Positions 21,582 to 29,297 of a DNA stretch of 64,000 bases are shown piece after piece. Both the position numbers and the translations under genes were made by a program. The stretch is from positions 62,001 to 126,000 of the forward strand of contig NZ_JBEBMH010000010.1 in assembly GCF_040081985.1 (NCBI RefSeq). Reading direction: 5' to 3'. Below the pieces are notes generated by a model. The model did no database searches, was not told the origin of the DNA, and saw only the letters and a list, made by a program, of their open reading frames with translations. The DNA comes from Kumtagia yinganensis (GTDB lineage Bacteria; Pseudomonadota; Alphaproteobacteria; Rhizobiales; Rhizobiaceae). The first letter of the stretch is position 1; each line of letters opens with the position of its first letter.

Positions 21582-22043
21582 GTGAACTGGAACGGGGAAA
21601 TCAAGGCGGAGGCACTGAAGCGCATCATCGCGGTGTTCTTCTCGCTCGCCCGCCTGGCAGACCTCGCCGCGGGCCGTTGCCACCCCGTTCGCTGTGTCGT
21701 CCTGTGGATCCTGCGCCGCGCCGAGCCCGTTGCATGGGATTGCATCGCGAACGCGGACGGCGCACAGCCGTTTTGTGTCGACCCGCCTCCCCTGTCTCCG
21801 GTCCTGCAGCGCAACAGCCGCGCCGACGCCAAACACCTTGCGCTGATCTTCAGGACAGCGGCACGCGCGCTTCAAAGCGAGTTGCGGACCATGAGCAGTC
21901 TCTCGGTGCGCGACCGGGCCCAGAACGCCAAAGACGACGAACCCGCCCGGTTCGCACCCCGCGCGCGGTTCGCGCGGCAGTTGCTTGCCCCGCGCCCGCA
22001 AGGCGCCACCGGTTCGGCCATCCCCTGCCTCGACACATCCTGA
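21582..22043 (+). CDS. Hypothetical protein upstream of DUF72 gene
   Basis: GTG 21582 has AGGAGG (21569-21574) at a 7-base spacing, an ideal ribosome-binding site, which supports a real gene of 153 residues. The N-terminus has an amphipathic to hydrophobic stretch (EALKRIIAVFFSLARLADLA) and an RCVVLWILRRAEPVAWDCI segment. The C-terminal half is Arg/Ala-rich and low in order. I do not recognise a domain. It is followed after 99 bp by the DUF72 gene in the same direction. Confidence 0.6.
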   Translation: MNWNGEIKAEALKRIIAVFFSLARLADLAAGRCHPVRCVVLWILRRAEPVAWDCIANADGAQPFCVDPPPLSPVLQRNSRADAKHLALIFRTAARALQSELRTMSSLSVRDRAQNAKDDEPARFAPRARFARQLLAPRPQGATGSAIPCLDTS

Positions 22044-22142
22044 GCACCCGGCAAAACGCCATTGTCAGCATCGATCTGCTTGCGGGTGGACAAAGCGTTC
22101 CGGCCCGCGCAAACCTGTGCCCGCGATCCAGGAGGGCATTCG

Positions 22143-22967
22143 ATGACACAGTCGGGAACGATCCGCGCGGGCCAAATCCGGGCGGGAATGGGCGGCTGGA
22201 CGTTCGAGCCCTGGGAAGGCACGTTCTATCCCGAAAAACTCGCGAAGAAAAAACAGCTCGAATTCGCCTCGCGGCAGGTGCCGACCATCGAGGTCAACGG
22301 CACCTATTATTCCGGCTTCACACCGGCCACCTATTCAAAATGGAACGCCGAGACGCCCGAAAATTTCGTGTTCTCGATCAAGGGCAACCGTTTTGTCACC
22401 AACCGAAAAGTGCTGGCCGAGGCGGGCGAGTCGATGGCGAAATTCTTTGCGCAAGGGCTGGAGGAACTCGGCGAAAAACTCGGGCCGCTGGTCTGGCAGT
22501 TCGCCCCGACCAAAAAATTCGAGCCGGACGACTTTGAGGGTTTTCTGAAACTGCTGCCCGAAAAGCATCATGGCCGGCCGCTGCGGCATGTGCTGGAAGT
22601 CCGCCACGGCTCCTTCGCCGTGCCCGACTTCGTGGCGCTGGCCAGAAAATACAAGGCGGCGATCTGCTACGCCCACCACCATGACTATCCGGAATTCGCC
22701 GACGTGACGGCGGATTTCGTCTATGCCCGCCTGCAGAAGGGCGAGGATTCCGTGCCGACCGCCTACAAACCGAAGGACCTCGACCGCTGGGTGGAGCGCG
22801 CGAAACAATGGGCTGCCGGCGGCCAGCCGGACGACCTGCCGCTCGCCGATCCGGACAACAAACCCGAGAAGAAACCGCGCGACGTGTTCGCCTATATCAT
22901 CCACGAAGGCAAGCTGCGCGCCCCGCAGGGCGCCATGGCTTTCATGGAGCGGGTCGGCAAGGGCTGA
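22143..22967 (+). CDS. DUF72 (YecE-like) family protein
   Basis: The 274-residue protein has the DUF72 layout: a glycine-rich start (IRAGMGGWTFEPWEGTFYPE), then PTIEVNGTYYSGFTP and FVFSIKGNRFVTN, and a later LRHVLEVRHGSF with conserved Glu-Arg-His. These TIM-barrel-like proteins are widespread, but their biochemical role is not settled. The start ATG 22143 has AGGAGG about eight bases upstream. It is probably in an operon with the upstream hypothetical gene. Confidence 0.92.
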   Translation: MTQSGTIRAGQIRAGMGGWTFEPWEGTFYPEKLAKKKQLEFASRQVPTIEVNGTYYSGFTPATYSKWNAETPENFVFSIKGNRFVTNRKVLAEAGESMAKFFAQGLEELGEKLGPLVWQFAPTKKFEPDDFEGFLKLLPEKHHGRPLRHVLEVRHGSFAVPDFVALARKYKAAICYAHHHDYPEFADVTADFVYARLQKGEDSVPTAYKPKDLDRWVERAKQWAAGGQPDDLPLADPDNKPEKKPRDVFAYIIHEGKLRAPQGAMAFMERVGKG

Positions 22968-23034
22968 GCGGGCGGACAATCGTTCGGACAGGCTACCGCC
23001 CTGCGGCAAAAGGGCATTTTACGGTCCAACGTAA

Positions 23035-23050
23035 CCAAGTGTACACTTGG
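23035..23050. promoter_or_regulatory. Perfect 16-bp palindrome upstream of GGDEF gene
   Basis: CCAAGTGTACACTTGG is its own reverse complement over all 16 bases. It lies 57 bp upstream of the most likely start of the diguanylate cyclase gene and 68 bp after the DUF72 stop. Perfect palindromes of this length in a short intergenic region usually mark a dimeric regulator's operator. Confidence 0.5.
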
Positions 23051-23107
23051 CCTGTCCTAATGACATTTCTCTTGGACGGCGGGTCGCCTTCGGGCATGGG
23101 CGAGAGC

Positions 23108-24259
23108 ATGACGCTCGACTACAATTCTCTTTTGCTTGCTCTGGGCTTTTCCGGGGCATGCCTGGCGGTCACGCTCATCATGAGCTGGGCCGTCGCGCGC
23201 ACCGAGATGTTCCTGCTGACCTGGGCGGTCGGCGTTTTCCTCATCGTCGTCTATGTCGTGCTCTACGCCTTCTACGTCGAGCGTCCGGGTCCGCTGCTCG
23301 GCGCCGTCTGCTATCTGACGCTGCTCACCGGCCTCTCGGCGCTGCTCGGCGCGGCTCGCCAGTTTCGTACCGGCCGCTCGCCATTGAGGCCGGCGCTGGT
23401 CGCCAACGGCATGCTCATCGCCGTCGCCGTGCCGCCGATCCTCATGGGCTACGACGGGCTGGGTTTCATCGCGGAAAACATCGCGGCGGCGATCCTGATC
23501 TCGGCGACCGCCCGCGAATACTGGCTCGGCCGGGCCGAAGCGCCGGGGCCCATCCTCGGGCTTTGCTTGCTCTATGCCTCCCTCGCCTTCGGATTCCTGC
23601 TTTGCGCGGGCGTGCTCATCTGGGACGGCAAGCTCGTTCTCGGCGCGGCGCCGCAGAACTGGGCTGAAGACGTTTCGCTGGCGATCAGCATTGCCGGCAT
23701 GACCGGCATCGGCGCGCTGTCGCTGGCGCTCAACCACTGGCGGGCCGCCGCACGGCACCGCGCCGAGGCGCGGTCGGACGTGCTGACCGGCCTGCTCAAC
23801 CGCCGCGCCGTCTTCGACCTCTGCAGCCCGACGCCGATGCGCCAGTTTTCCGCCGTGATCGCCTTCGACCTCGACGATTTCAAAGCGGTCAACGACAGCT
23901 ACGGCCATGCGGTCGGCGACCGGGTCATCCGCGCCTTCGCGGACGAGCTTGCGGCCGTGGCCGGGCGCGGCGACCAGGCCGCGCGGCTCGGCGGCGAGGA
24001 GTTCGTGCTGGTGCTGGGCAGAACGCTGCCCGAGCGCGCCGAACAACTGGCCGAACGCATCCGGGCAAGTTTCGCGGCGAAGCACATTCTGACGGAACAG
24101 GGCATGCTCACCTGCACGGTCAGCGCCGGCATCGCTTTCGGCACCGAGGCCGGCACAAGCTTCGAGAGCGTGCTGCGGCTTGCCGACAAGGCGCTCTATG
24201 CGGCGAAGCGTCAGGGCCGCAACCAGGTCGCGACGCGCCACGTCCGGCTCGTCAAATAG
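23108..24259 (+). CDS. Membrane-bound diguanylate cyclase (GGDEF)
   Basis: The protein (383 residues from ATG 23108) has about six N-terminal membrane helices, then a GGDEF domain with SDVLTGLLNRRAVFD, FDLDDFKAVNDSYGHAVGD and the active-site GGEEF. It should make cyclic di-GMP from two GTP. The inhibitory I-site RxxD is not preserved: an Asp is at the right place but the Arg is shifted by one. Product feedback may therefore be weak. Alternative starts are ATG 23096 and 23060; none has a strong ribosome-binding site. The N-terminal part may sense a membrane or periplasmic signal. Confidence 0.92.
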   Translation: MTLDYNSLLLALGFSGACLAVTLIMSWAVARTEMFLLTWAVGVFLIVVYVVLYAFYVERPGPLLGAVCYLTLLTGLSALLGAARQFRTGRSPLRPALVANGMLIAVAVPPILMGYDGLGFIAENIAAAILISATAREYWLGRAEAPGPILGLCLLYASLAFGFLLCAGVLIWDGKLVLGAAPQNWAEDVSLAISIAGMTGIGALSLALNHWRAAARHRAEARSDVLTGLLNRRAVFDLCSPTPMRQFSAVIAFDLDDFKAVNDSYGHAVGDRVIRAFADELAAVAGRGDQAARLGGEEFVLVLGRTLPERAEQLAERIRASFAAKHILTEQGMLTCTVSAGIAFGTEAGTSFESVLRLADKALYAAKRQGRNQVATRHVRLVK

Positions 24260-24263
24260 GCGC

Positions 24264-26258
24264 CTATTCGCCCTCGTCCGACCGGTATGCGGCCCGCGCC
24301 TGCTTGCCCCACGGCGTGGTGTGGTTGTCGATGCGCATCTGGAAGACGAAGTAAGTGGGCGAACAGAAGCCGACGCCCTTGACCTTCCTCAGACCCGGCG
24401 TGTCCCACGGAAACTCCTGGCACATATAGTCTTCCCGGCAAAAACTGTCGGCGGAGCAACTCGGCCGGTTGCCGCGCACGACGGCGCCGCCAAGGCACTG
24501 GTCGAAATTATTGGTGGCGACGCAGAGGTCGAATTTCTTGCCGCCGGCAAGCCCGCAGATCTCGCGCGGCATCGGCCGACCCGGCTTGAAATCGGCGAAG
24601 CCGCGGTCCCTCTCGTCGCAGCCGCGGTAGGCAAGGCCGCCCGGCACGCCGATCTTCGGCGGGCGGCAGGTATAGCCCGTGCGCGAAATATCTTTGTCGA
24701 AGGCCGCGAACTGGCCGGTGAGCTTCATGCGGTCGTTGAAGGGCTGGCTCTGGTTGTCATCGATCTCGCCCGACAGGCAAGGGTGGCCGGAAAACATCTC
24801 TCTCGATTTCGGCGGCAGCAGGCATTGCGCCAGCGTGAAGCGGCCGTTCGAGGCTCCGGCGACCGGCGTGCAGACCGTGCCGGCACCGCAGGTCCAGGTC
24901 TCACCGAAATGCGCCGCCTCGTCGGGCATCATGCAGGGCATGGCGGCGCCGGCCGGCTGGTAGGCCACGGCGGCGCCTTCGGCCGGCCAGTTGGCGGGTG
25001 GCGCGGAAGAAAGCGGGCGGAACCGGTCGGGCTCACGGCCCTCCGTTACCGCCATGACATAGGCCTCGCGTCGTGGCAATTCGGCATGCAGATGCGGCGA
25101 GACGCCGACCTTGATGCGGTTCAGCGGCGAGGTCGCGCCGTCGTCGAGGCCGATGACGTGAAACCCGGCGGTCGAGCCGGACTGGTGACATCCCTGGCAG
25201 GCGCCATTGTCAAGCCGCTCCAGCAGCGCCTCGGGCGAGCGCAGCAGCCTGCCAGCCGAAAAATCGAGACCGGCGAAGTCGGCCGCCTCGAACAAGCCGG
25301 AAAACGGATGGTTGACGGCGCGGGCACTGCCGAAAGTCGAATAGGAAATGACTTTGCGGGCAAGAAAATTCTCCGGGATTTCGTAGACGCCGGTGTCGAT
25401 GGCCGCGAAATTGTCGCGGACGTAGGCGGCGAGTTCGGCCTTCAAGGCCTCGTCGGTCGCCACCCTGGTAACGTCAACGGTGTTTTCCAGCGGCATTTCG
25501 GACGCGGCGTCGCCCTCAAGCTTGAAAATGCGCATGAGATAGGCCGCCTGCCCGCCGAACTCGGTCTCGAGGCCGGAGGGAAACCGCGCCACCTGGGCGT
25601 TCAACTCGAGCTGGCGGAAGCTGAGCGCCGAACGCTCGAGCGGTCCGCCGGTCAGCCAGCCGGCATCGGCGGCCTCGTCGATGCCGGGAGTCCAGCGCCC
25701 CGCGACGCCCTGGCACGACCCGTCGGCATCCGGCGCGACGTCGAAGACGGCGTTGAAATTGAACGGCAGGCGCGAGGCCAGCACCTTGCCCTTGCCGTCC
25801 TTGCGGAAAGCGTAACCCAGCCGGTAGACGAAACGCACCTCGCCGCAGCCCGCGCTGCCCTTCAGCGCCAGGAAGTCACGGCGGTCGAGGCGGTTGACGA
25901 CGCCGACCAGCCTGAAGGACGCCGCGGTGGTCTTCAGCCAGCGCATGTCGATAACGCGCCCGACATTGCCGTTCGTCTCCTCAAAAAGGGTTCGTCCGCC
26001 GGCCCTCATCTCGGCGCGCAGCGCGGCGACGTCCGTCCCGATCGTATCGACGATCGACCGGTAGGCGGGCGCGTCCTGATACAGGGTTTCGAGATCGGCG
26101 GCGCCTTTTCGACCGAACAGATCGCCGAAACCGTAACCCCTGTCCTCGAGCCGGGTCAGCAGCGCCCGGTCTTCGAGATAGAGCACCGGGGATTTGGCGA
26201 TAGCCGGAAGGGCGGCGGATAGGAGCAGGAAAAGGCCGGCCAGCAATCGTGAGATCAT
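24264..26258 (-). CDS. Large secreted protein with a CxxCH motif, unknown function
   Basis: The 664-residue protein has a Sec signal peptide (MISRLLAGLFLLLSAALPAIA). It contains one CQGCH motif (Cys354, Cys357, His358), the attachment signature of c-type haem, in the stretch LDNGACQGCHQSGSTAGFHV. The C-terminal third is rich in cysteine (for example CLSGEIDD, TCRPPKIG, SCSADSFCREDYMCQEFP), probably several disulfides. It reads like a periplasmic redox or binding protein. I do not recognise the family. It is convergent with the GGDEF gene, with only four bases between the stops, and codon use is like the neighbours. Confidence 0.8.
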   Translation of the reverse strand: MISRLLAGLFLLLSAALPAIAKSPVLYLEDRALLTRLEDRGYGFGDLFGRKGAADLETLYQDAPAYRSIVDTIGTDVAALRAEMRAGGRTLFEETNGNVGRVIDMRWLKTTAASFRLVGVVNRLDRRDFLALKGSAGCGEVRFVYRLGYAFRKDGKGKVLASRLPFNFNAVFDVAPDADGSCQGVAGRWTPGIDEAADAGWLTGGPLERSALSFRQLELNAQVARFPSGLETEFGGQAAYLMRIFKLEGDAASEMPLENTVDVTRVATDEALKAELAAYVRDNFAAIDTGVYEIPENFLARKVISYSTFGSARAVNHPFSGLFEAADFAGLDFSAGRLLRSPEALLERLDNGACQGCHQSGSTAGFHVIGLDDGATSPLNRIKVGVSPHLHAELPRREAYVMAVTEGREPDRFRPLSSAPPANWPAEGAAVAYQPAGAAMPCMMPDEAAHFGETWTCGAGTVCTPVAGASNGRFTLAQCLLPPKSREMFSGHPCLSGEIDDNQSQPFNDRMKLTGQFAAFDKDISRTGYTCRPPKIGVPGGLAYRGCDERDRGFADFKPGRPMPREICGLAGGKKFDLCVATNNFDQCLGGAVVRGNRPSCSADSFCREDYMCQEFPWDTPGLRKVKGVGFCSPTYFVFQMRIDNHTTPWGKQARAAYRSDEGE

Positions 26259-26685
26259 TTACGGGGAGCACTTTTCAGGTTCGTGCAGGTCTTTGAACCG
26301 ATGTAGTAGGGTGGCCTATCCTTGCCGAACCAAGGATGCAGCGGGTCGTCCGCGAGCGCCGGACTGGCGGGAGATCTGCGACCGGGCGCTATCGCCAAAG
26401 CGGGGGCCGACGAAGGCACTCACGCCGCACCGGAAGTTCGCAGCCCACGGTCGCAATGTCATGGTCGTGGCCTCGCTATTGTGGAGGGCCGATCGGCTGC
26501 GACAGGTGCATGCTGACTTCGTCGATCTGCTCTGGCGAAATCTGCCGCATTGCAAGCCGCCGGGCAAGCGACAATGGCAGGATTTCGACCGGTGATTTCA
26601 AGTATCGAACAGACCGGCGCGGCCGGTATTCGCAAACCTGCTTTGGGCTGATAATATTCCGCGTCCGAAACTGGATCAGACGACT
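26259..26685. other. Intergenic stretch without a convincing gene
   Basis: About 430 bp between the secreted CxxCH gene and the next plus-strand frame. Several open frames cross it on both strands, but none has a ribosome-binding site or a recognisable protein. It could contain decayed coding sequence; I see nothing firm. Confidence 0.4.
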
Positions 26686-27066
26686 ATGGACTGGTTCAAG
26701 CAGTTGCGGCAGGCACTTGCCGCCTACTACCCTGCGTCGATGGACGAGAGCATCGTCGGCTACCTGCAAGGGTCGGACGACCCTTCCGTATGGCGGCAGA
26801 TGGAAGTCACACGCAGCCGCAGCCAGATGCTGGTGCTCGGAAACCAGCAGCCGACCCAGCAGGAATGGATGAATGCCGGCGTCGCCCACCGCGGGGACGT
26901 CAAGACGATCCGCATCAACGCGCTGGCCGGCTGGATCGTGTTGCTCGAAGGCTATGTGCCGCGGCAGCGCCCGTGGGGAAAACTCGTTACGATCGACGAT
27001 GACGCGCTGAAGATCGGATTTCCGGGAGCGCTGCGGAGCTGGCAGCGGATGGCCAGCCGAGGCTGA
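26686..27066 (+). CDS. Hypothetical protein, 126 aa
   Basis: The frame encodes a soluble protein beginning MDWFKQLRQALAAYYPAS, with an ordered-looking second half (NALAGWIVLLEGYVPRQRPWGKLVTIDDDALKIGF). No signal peptide or domain is recognised, and no clear ribosome-binding site precedes the ATG. Composition and third-position GC look coding-like. It converges with nnrD. It may be real, but support is modest. Confidence 0.45.
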   Translation: MDWFKQLRQALAAYYPASMDESIVGYLQGSDDPSVWRQMEVTRSRSQMLVLGNQQPTQQEWMNAGVAHRGDVKTIRINALAGWIVLLEGYVPRQRPWGKLVTIDDDALKIGFPGALRSWQRMASRG

Positions 27067-27094
27067 CGGTTGGCCAACAAGCGCGGTGGCGCCA

Positions 27095-28597
27095 TCAATC
27101 GGCCGGATCGAACAAATCCCTCAATACCGACGGCAGTTGCGCCGGAATGTCCTCGGCGATCAGGCCGGGGCCGAACCGCCGTGCCGCCTCGGCGTGGATC
27201 CAGACGCCGGCGCAGGCGCCCTCGAACGCTGGCATTCCTTGCGCCAACAGGCCGGCGAGGATGCCGGAGAGCACGTCGCCGGAGCCTGCCGTCGCCAGCA
27301 GCGGCGTGCCGTTGGTGTTGATGGCGGCGCGGCCGTCCGGCGCGGCGATCACCGTGTCCGGCCCCTTGTAGACGACCACGCCGTCGATCCCGCGGGCGGC
27401 CAGCCGCGCACGCTCCAGCTTCGACGGAATTTTTTCTTTCGACAGATCAGGGAACAGCCGCGAAAACTCGCCTTCATGCGGCGTGATCACCAATCCGCCG
27501 GCTCGGTCGCCGGGCGGTGCGGCGAGCAGGTCCGGCTGACCGGCAAGCGATGTCAGCGCGCTGGCGTCGACCACCGCCGGCGCAGGCTCCCGCCAGCGGC
27601 CGAGCAGGCGCATCAGCAACCGTCCCGTCTCCGCATCGGGCGACAGGCCGGGTCCGTAGACGATTGCGGCGGGCTGCCTCTCCTCCAGGAACGCCAGCAT
27701 CGCTTCGAGCGTGTCGGCCCTGCGCAGCATGACCGAGGTCAGATGCGCGGCATTGGCGGCAAGCGCCTCGGACGGCGACAGCAGCGTGACCGCCCCTGCC
27801 CCGATGCGCGCCGCCGCCATGGCCGAGAGGCGCGCGGCCCCGGTCGCGCTTGCGCCGCCTGAAAACACCGCGACATGGCCCCGCGAATATTTGTGGGCGT
27901 CGACGCTCGGACTGGGGAGATGGCCCCGCCAGACGTCGCGCCGATTTTCAACACAGGTCGAGGCCAGCGACGCGACGACCGTATCGGGAATGCCTATGTC
28001 GGCAACGACAAGGTCACCGCATAACAGCCTGCCGGGCAGCAGCAGATGTCCGGGCTTCGGGCGGACGAAGGTTACGGTCAGCACGGCGCGGAAGGCAGCG
28101 CCCAGAACCCGGCCGGTTTCGCCGGAAACGCCGCTCGGCAGATCGACGGCGGCCACCGGAACGCCCGCCGCGTTCACAAGCCCGACGACGCGCCGCATGG
28201 AACCGTCGAGTTCACGCGCCAGGCCCGCACCGAACAGCGCATCGACGACGATACCGTCCGGCCTCGGCGCGAAGGCGGCGAGCGGCTGCGGCGGGACCGA
28301 ACAGGCGGCTGCGGCCAGCGCGGCGTCGCTCTTCGCGCGCGGCGGACGATCGGCGAAGACGGAAACGCTCACGCCGGAGCGACGCAGCAATTCGGCAACG
28401 ACATAACCGTCGCCGCCATTGTTGCCCGGGCCGCAGAGCACGTCGACATGAGCGGCCGCGGAAAACCGCTCGAGGACGAGGGCCGCAACCGCCGCTCCTG
28501 CCCTTTTCATCAAGGCAAACCCGTCAAAAGGGCCCGCCGCGATGGCGCGACGATCGCATTCCCCCATTTCTTCAGGCGTCAGCACTTCAAACGGCAT
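27095..28597 (-). CDS. nnrD: Bifunctional NAD(P)H-hydrate epimerase/dehydratase (Nnr)
   Basis: The enzyme repairs damaged NAD(P)H hydrates: the N-terminal part (about residues 5-215) epimerises them and the C-terminal ADP-dependent part (about 225-495) dehydrates the S form. Signatures are GPGNNGGDGYVVAELL in the first domain, and HKYSRGHVAVFSGG, ITPHEGEFSRLF and TAGSGDVLSGILAGLLAQG in the second. Both are present in 500 residues, the usual size. The start is ATG 28595-28597 with AGGAG seven bases upstream. It is transcribed away from glnB. Confidence 0.96.
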   Translation of the reverse strand: MPFEVLTPEEMGECDRRAIAAGPFDGFALMKRAGAAVAALVLERFSAAAHVDVLCGPGNNGGDGYVVAELLRRSGVSVSVFADRPPRAKSDAALAAAACSVPPQPLAAFAPRPDGIVVDALFGAGLARELDGSMRRVVGLVNAAGVPVAAVDLPSGVSGETGRVLGAAFRAVLTVTFVRPKPGHLLLPGRLLCGDLVVADIGIPDTVVASLASTCVENRRDVWRGHLPSPSVDAHKYSRGHVAVFSGGASATGAARLSAMAAARIGAGAVTLLSPSEALAANAAHLTSVMLRRADTLEAMLAFLEERQPAAIVYGPGLSPDAETGRLLMRLLGRWREPAPAVVDASALTSLAGQPDLLAAPPGDRAGGLVITPHEGEFSRLFPDLSKEKIPSKLERARLAARGIDGVVVYKGPDTVIAAPDGRAAINTNGTPLLATAGSGDVLSGILAGLLAQGMPAFEGACAGVWIHAEAARRFGPGLIAEDIPAQLPSVLRDLFDPAD

Positions 28598-28662
28598 TGA
28601 CGGCTCCTGCCGGTTCGGTGTCGGATAGCATAGGAGGAGAGCCAAACGAAACGCTGCCCGAT

Positions 28663-28681
28663 CTGCCTATTTTCTAGGCAG
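28663..28681. promoter_or_regulatory. Dyad CTGCCTATTTTCTAGGCAG, possible NtrC-type site
   Basis: A 7-bp inverted repeat with a 5-base centre. Its inner 17 bases have the TGC-N11-GCA outline of NtrC sites. It lies about 180 bp upstream of the expected glnB transcription start, a usual distance for sigma-54 enhancers. The same intergenic region also serves nnrD. Confidence 0.4.
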
Positions 28682-28826
28682 AAAATCTAAGAATTAAGCT
28701 GATTAAAATTTAGTCAGCGCGCGTGGTTGTCCTCAAAGGCGGCAAGTCGCTCGACCGCTTATGGCAAGTCCATGCGGTTTGTGCGACTAGCCCGCGAGCG
28801 GAGCGTAGGCGCGATTCTGCCGGGAA

Positions 28827-28844
28827 CTGGCATGGAACGTGCTT
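28827..28844 (+). promoter_or_regulatory. Sigma-54 (-24/-12) promoter of glnB-glnA
   Basis: CTGGCATGGAACGTGCTT matches the sigma-54 pattern TGGCAC-N5-TTGCA, with GG at 28829-28830 and GC at 28841-28842, exactly 12 bases apart. The expected start of transcription is near 28854, about 50 bases before glnB. Sigma-54/NtrC control of glnBA is established in several rhizobia. Confidence 0.75.
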
Positions 28845-28905
28845 TGGTGTGTCGGGTAAGCGGGCCGCAGAGCCCGTTATCTTTTGACTGGAGGCCTAAA
28901 TCAGC

Positions 28906-29244
28906 ATGAAGAAGATCGAAGCGATCATCAAACCGTTCAAGCTCGACGAAGTCAAAGAGGCGCTTCAGGAAGCAGGACTGCAAGGCATCACCGTGACCGA
29001 GGCAAAAGGCTTCGGACGGCAGAAGGGCCACACCGAACTTTATCGCGGCGCCGAATATGTCGTCGATTTTCTGCCCAAGGTGAAGATCGAAGTGGTGCTG
29101 GGCGACGACGCTGTCGAGGGCGCCATCGAGGCGATCCGCAAGGCGGCGCAGACCGGACGCATCGGCGACGGAAAAATCTTCGTCTCCAACATCGAGGAAG
29201 TCATCCGCATCCGCACCGGCGAGACCGGTATCGACGCGATCTGA
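28906..29244 (+). CDS. glnB: Nitrogen regulatory protein PII
   Basis: PII senses 2-oxoglutarate, ATP and ADP and is uridylylated by GlnD when nitrogen is scarce. It then controls glutamine synthetase adenylylation and NtrB. The 112-residue protein is the standard length. It has the T-loop TELYRGAEYVVDFLPK with the uridylylation site Tyr51, and the signature RIGDGKIFVSNIEEVIRIRTGE. GGAGG lies about ten bases upstream. It is co-transcribed with glnA, 53 bp downstream, from the sigma-54 promoter at 28827. Confidence 0.97.
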   Translation: MKKIEAIIKPFKLDEVKEALQEAGLQGITVTEAKGFGRQKGHTELYRGAEYVVDFLPKVKIEVVLGDDAVEGAIEAIRKAAQTGRIGDGKIFVSNIEEVIRIRTGETGIDAI

Positions 29245-29297
29245 ACGGGCGCAACAGACCCCCACTTTCAAAACGTCATCACACAGGGAAACAGGAA

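Noticed and set aside
26316..26595. Frames resembling a decayed transposase in the 26.3-26.6 kb gap
   Set aside because: Arg/Leu-rich stretches look vaguely enzyme-like, but no DDE motif, terminal inverted repeat or target duplication was found.
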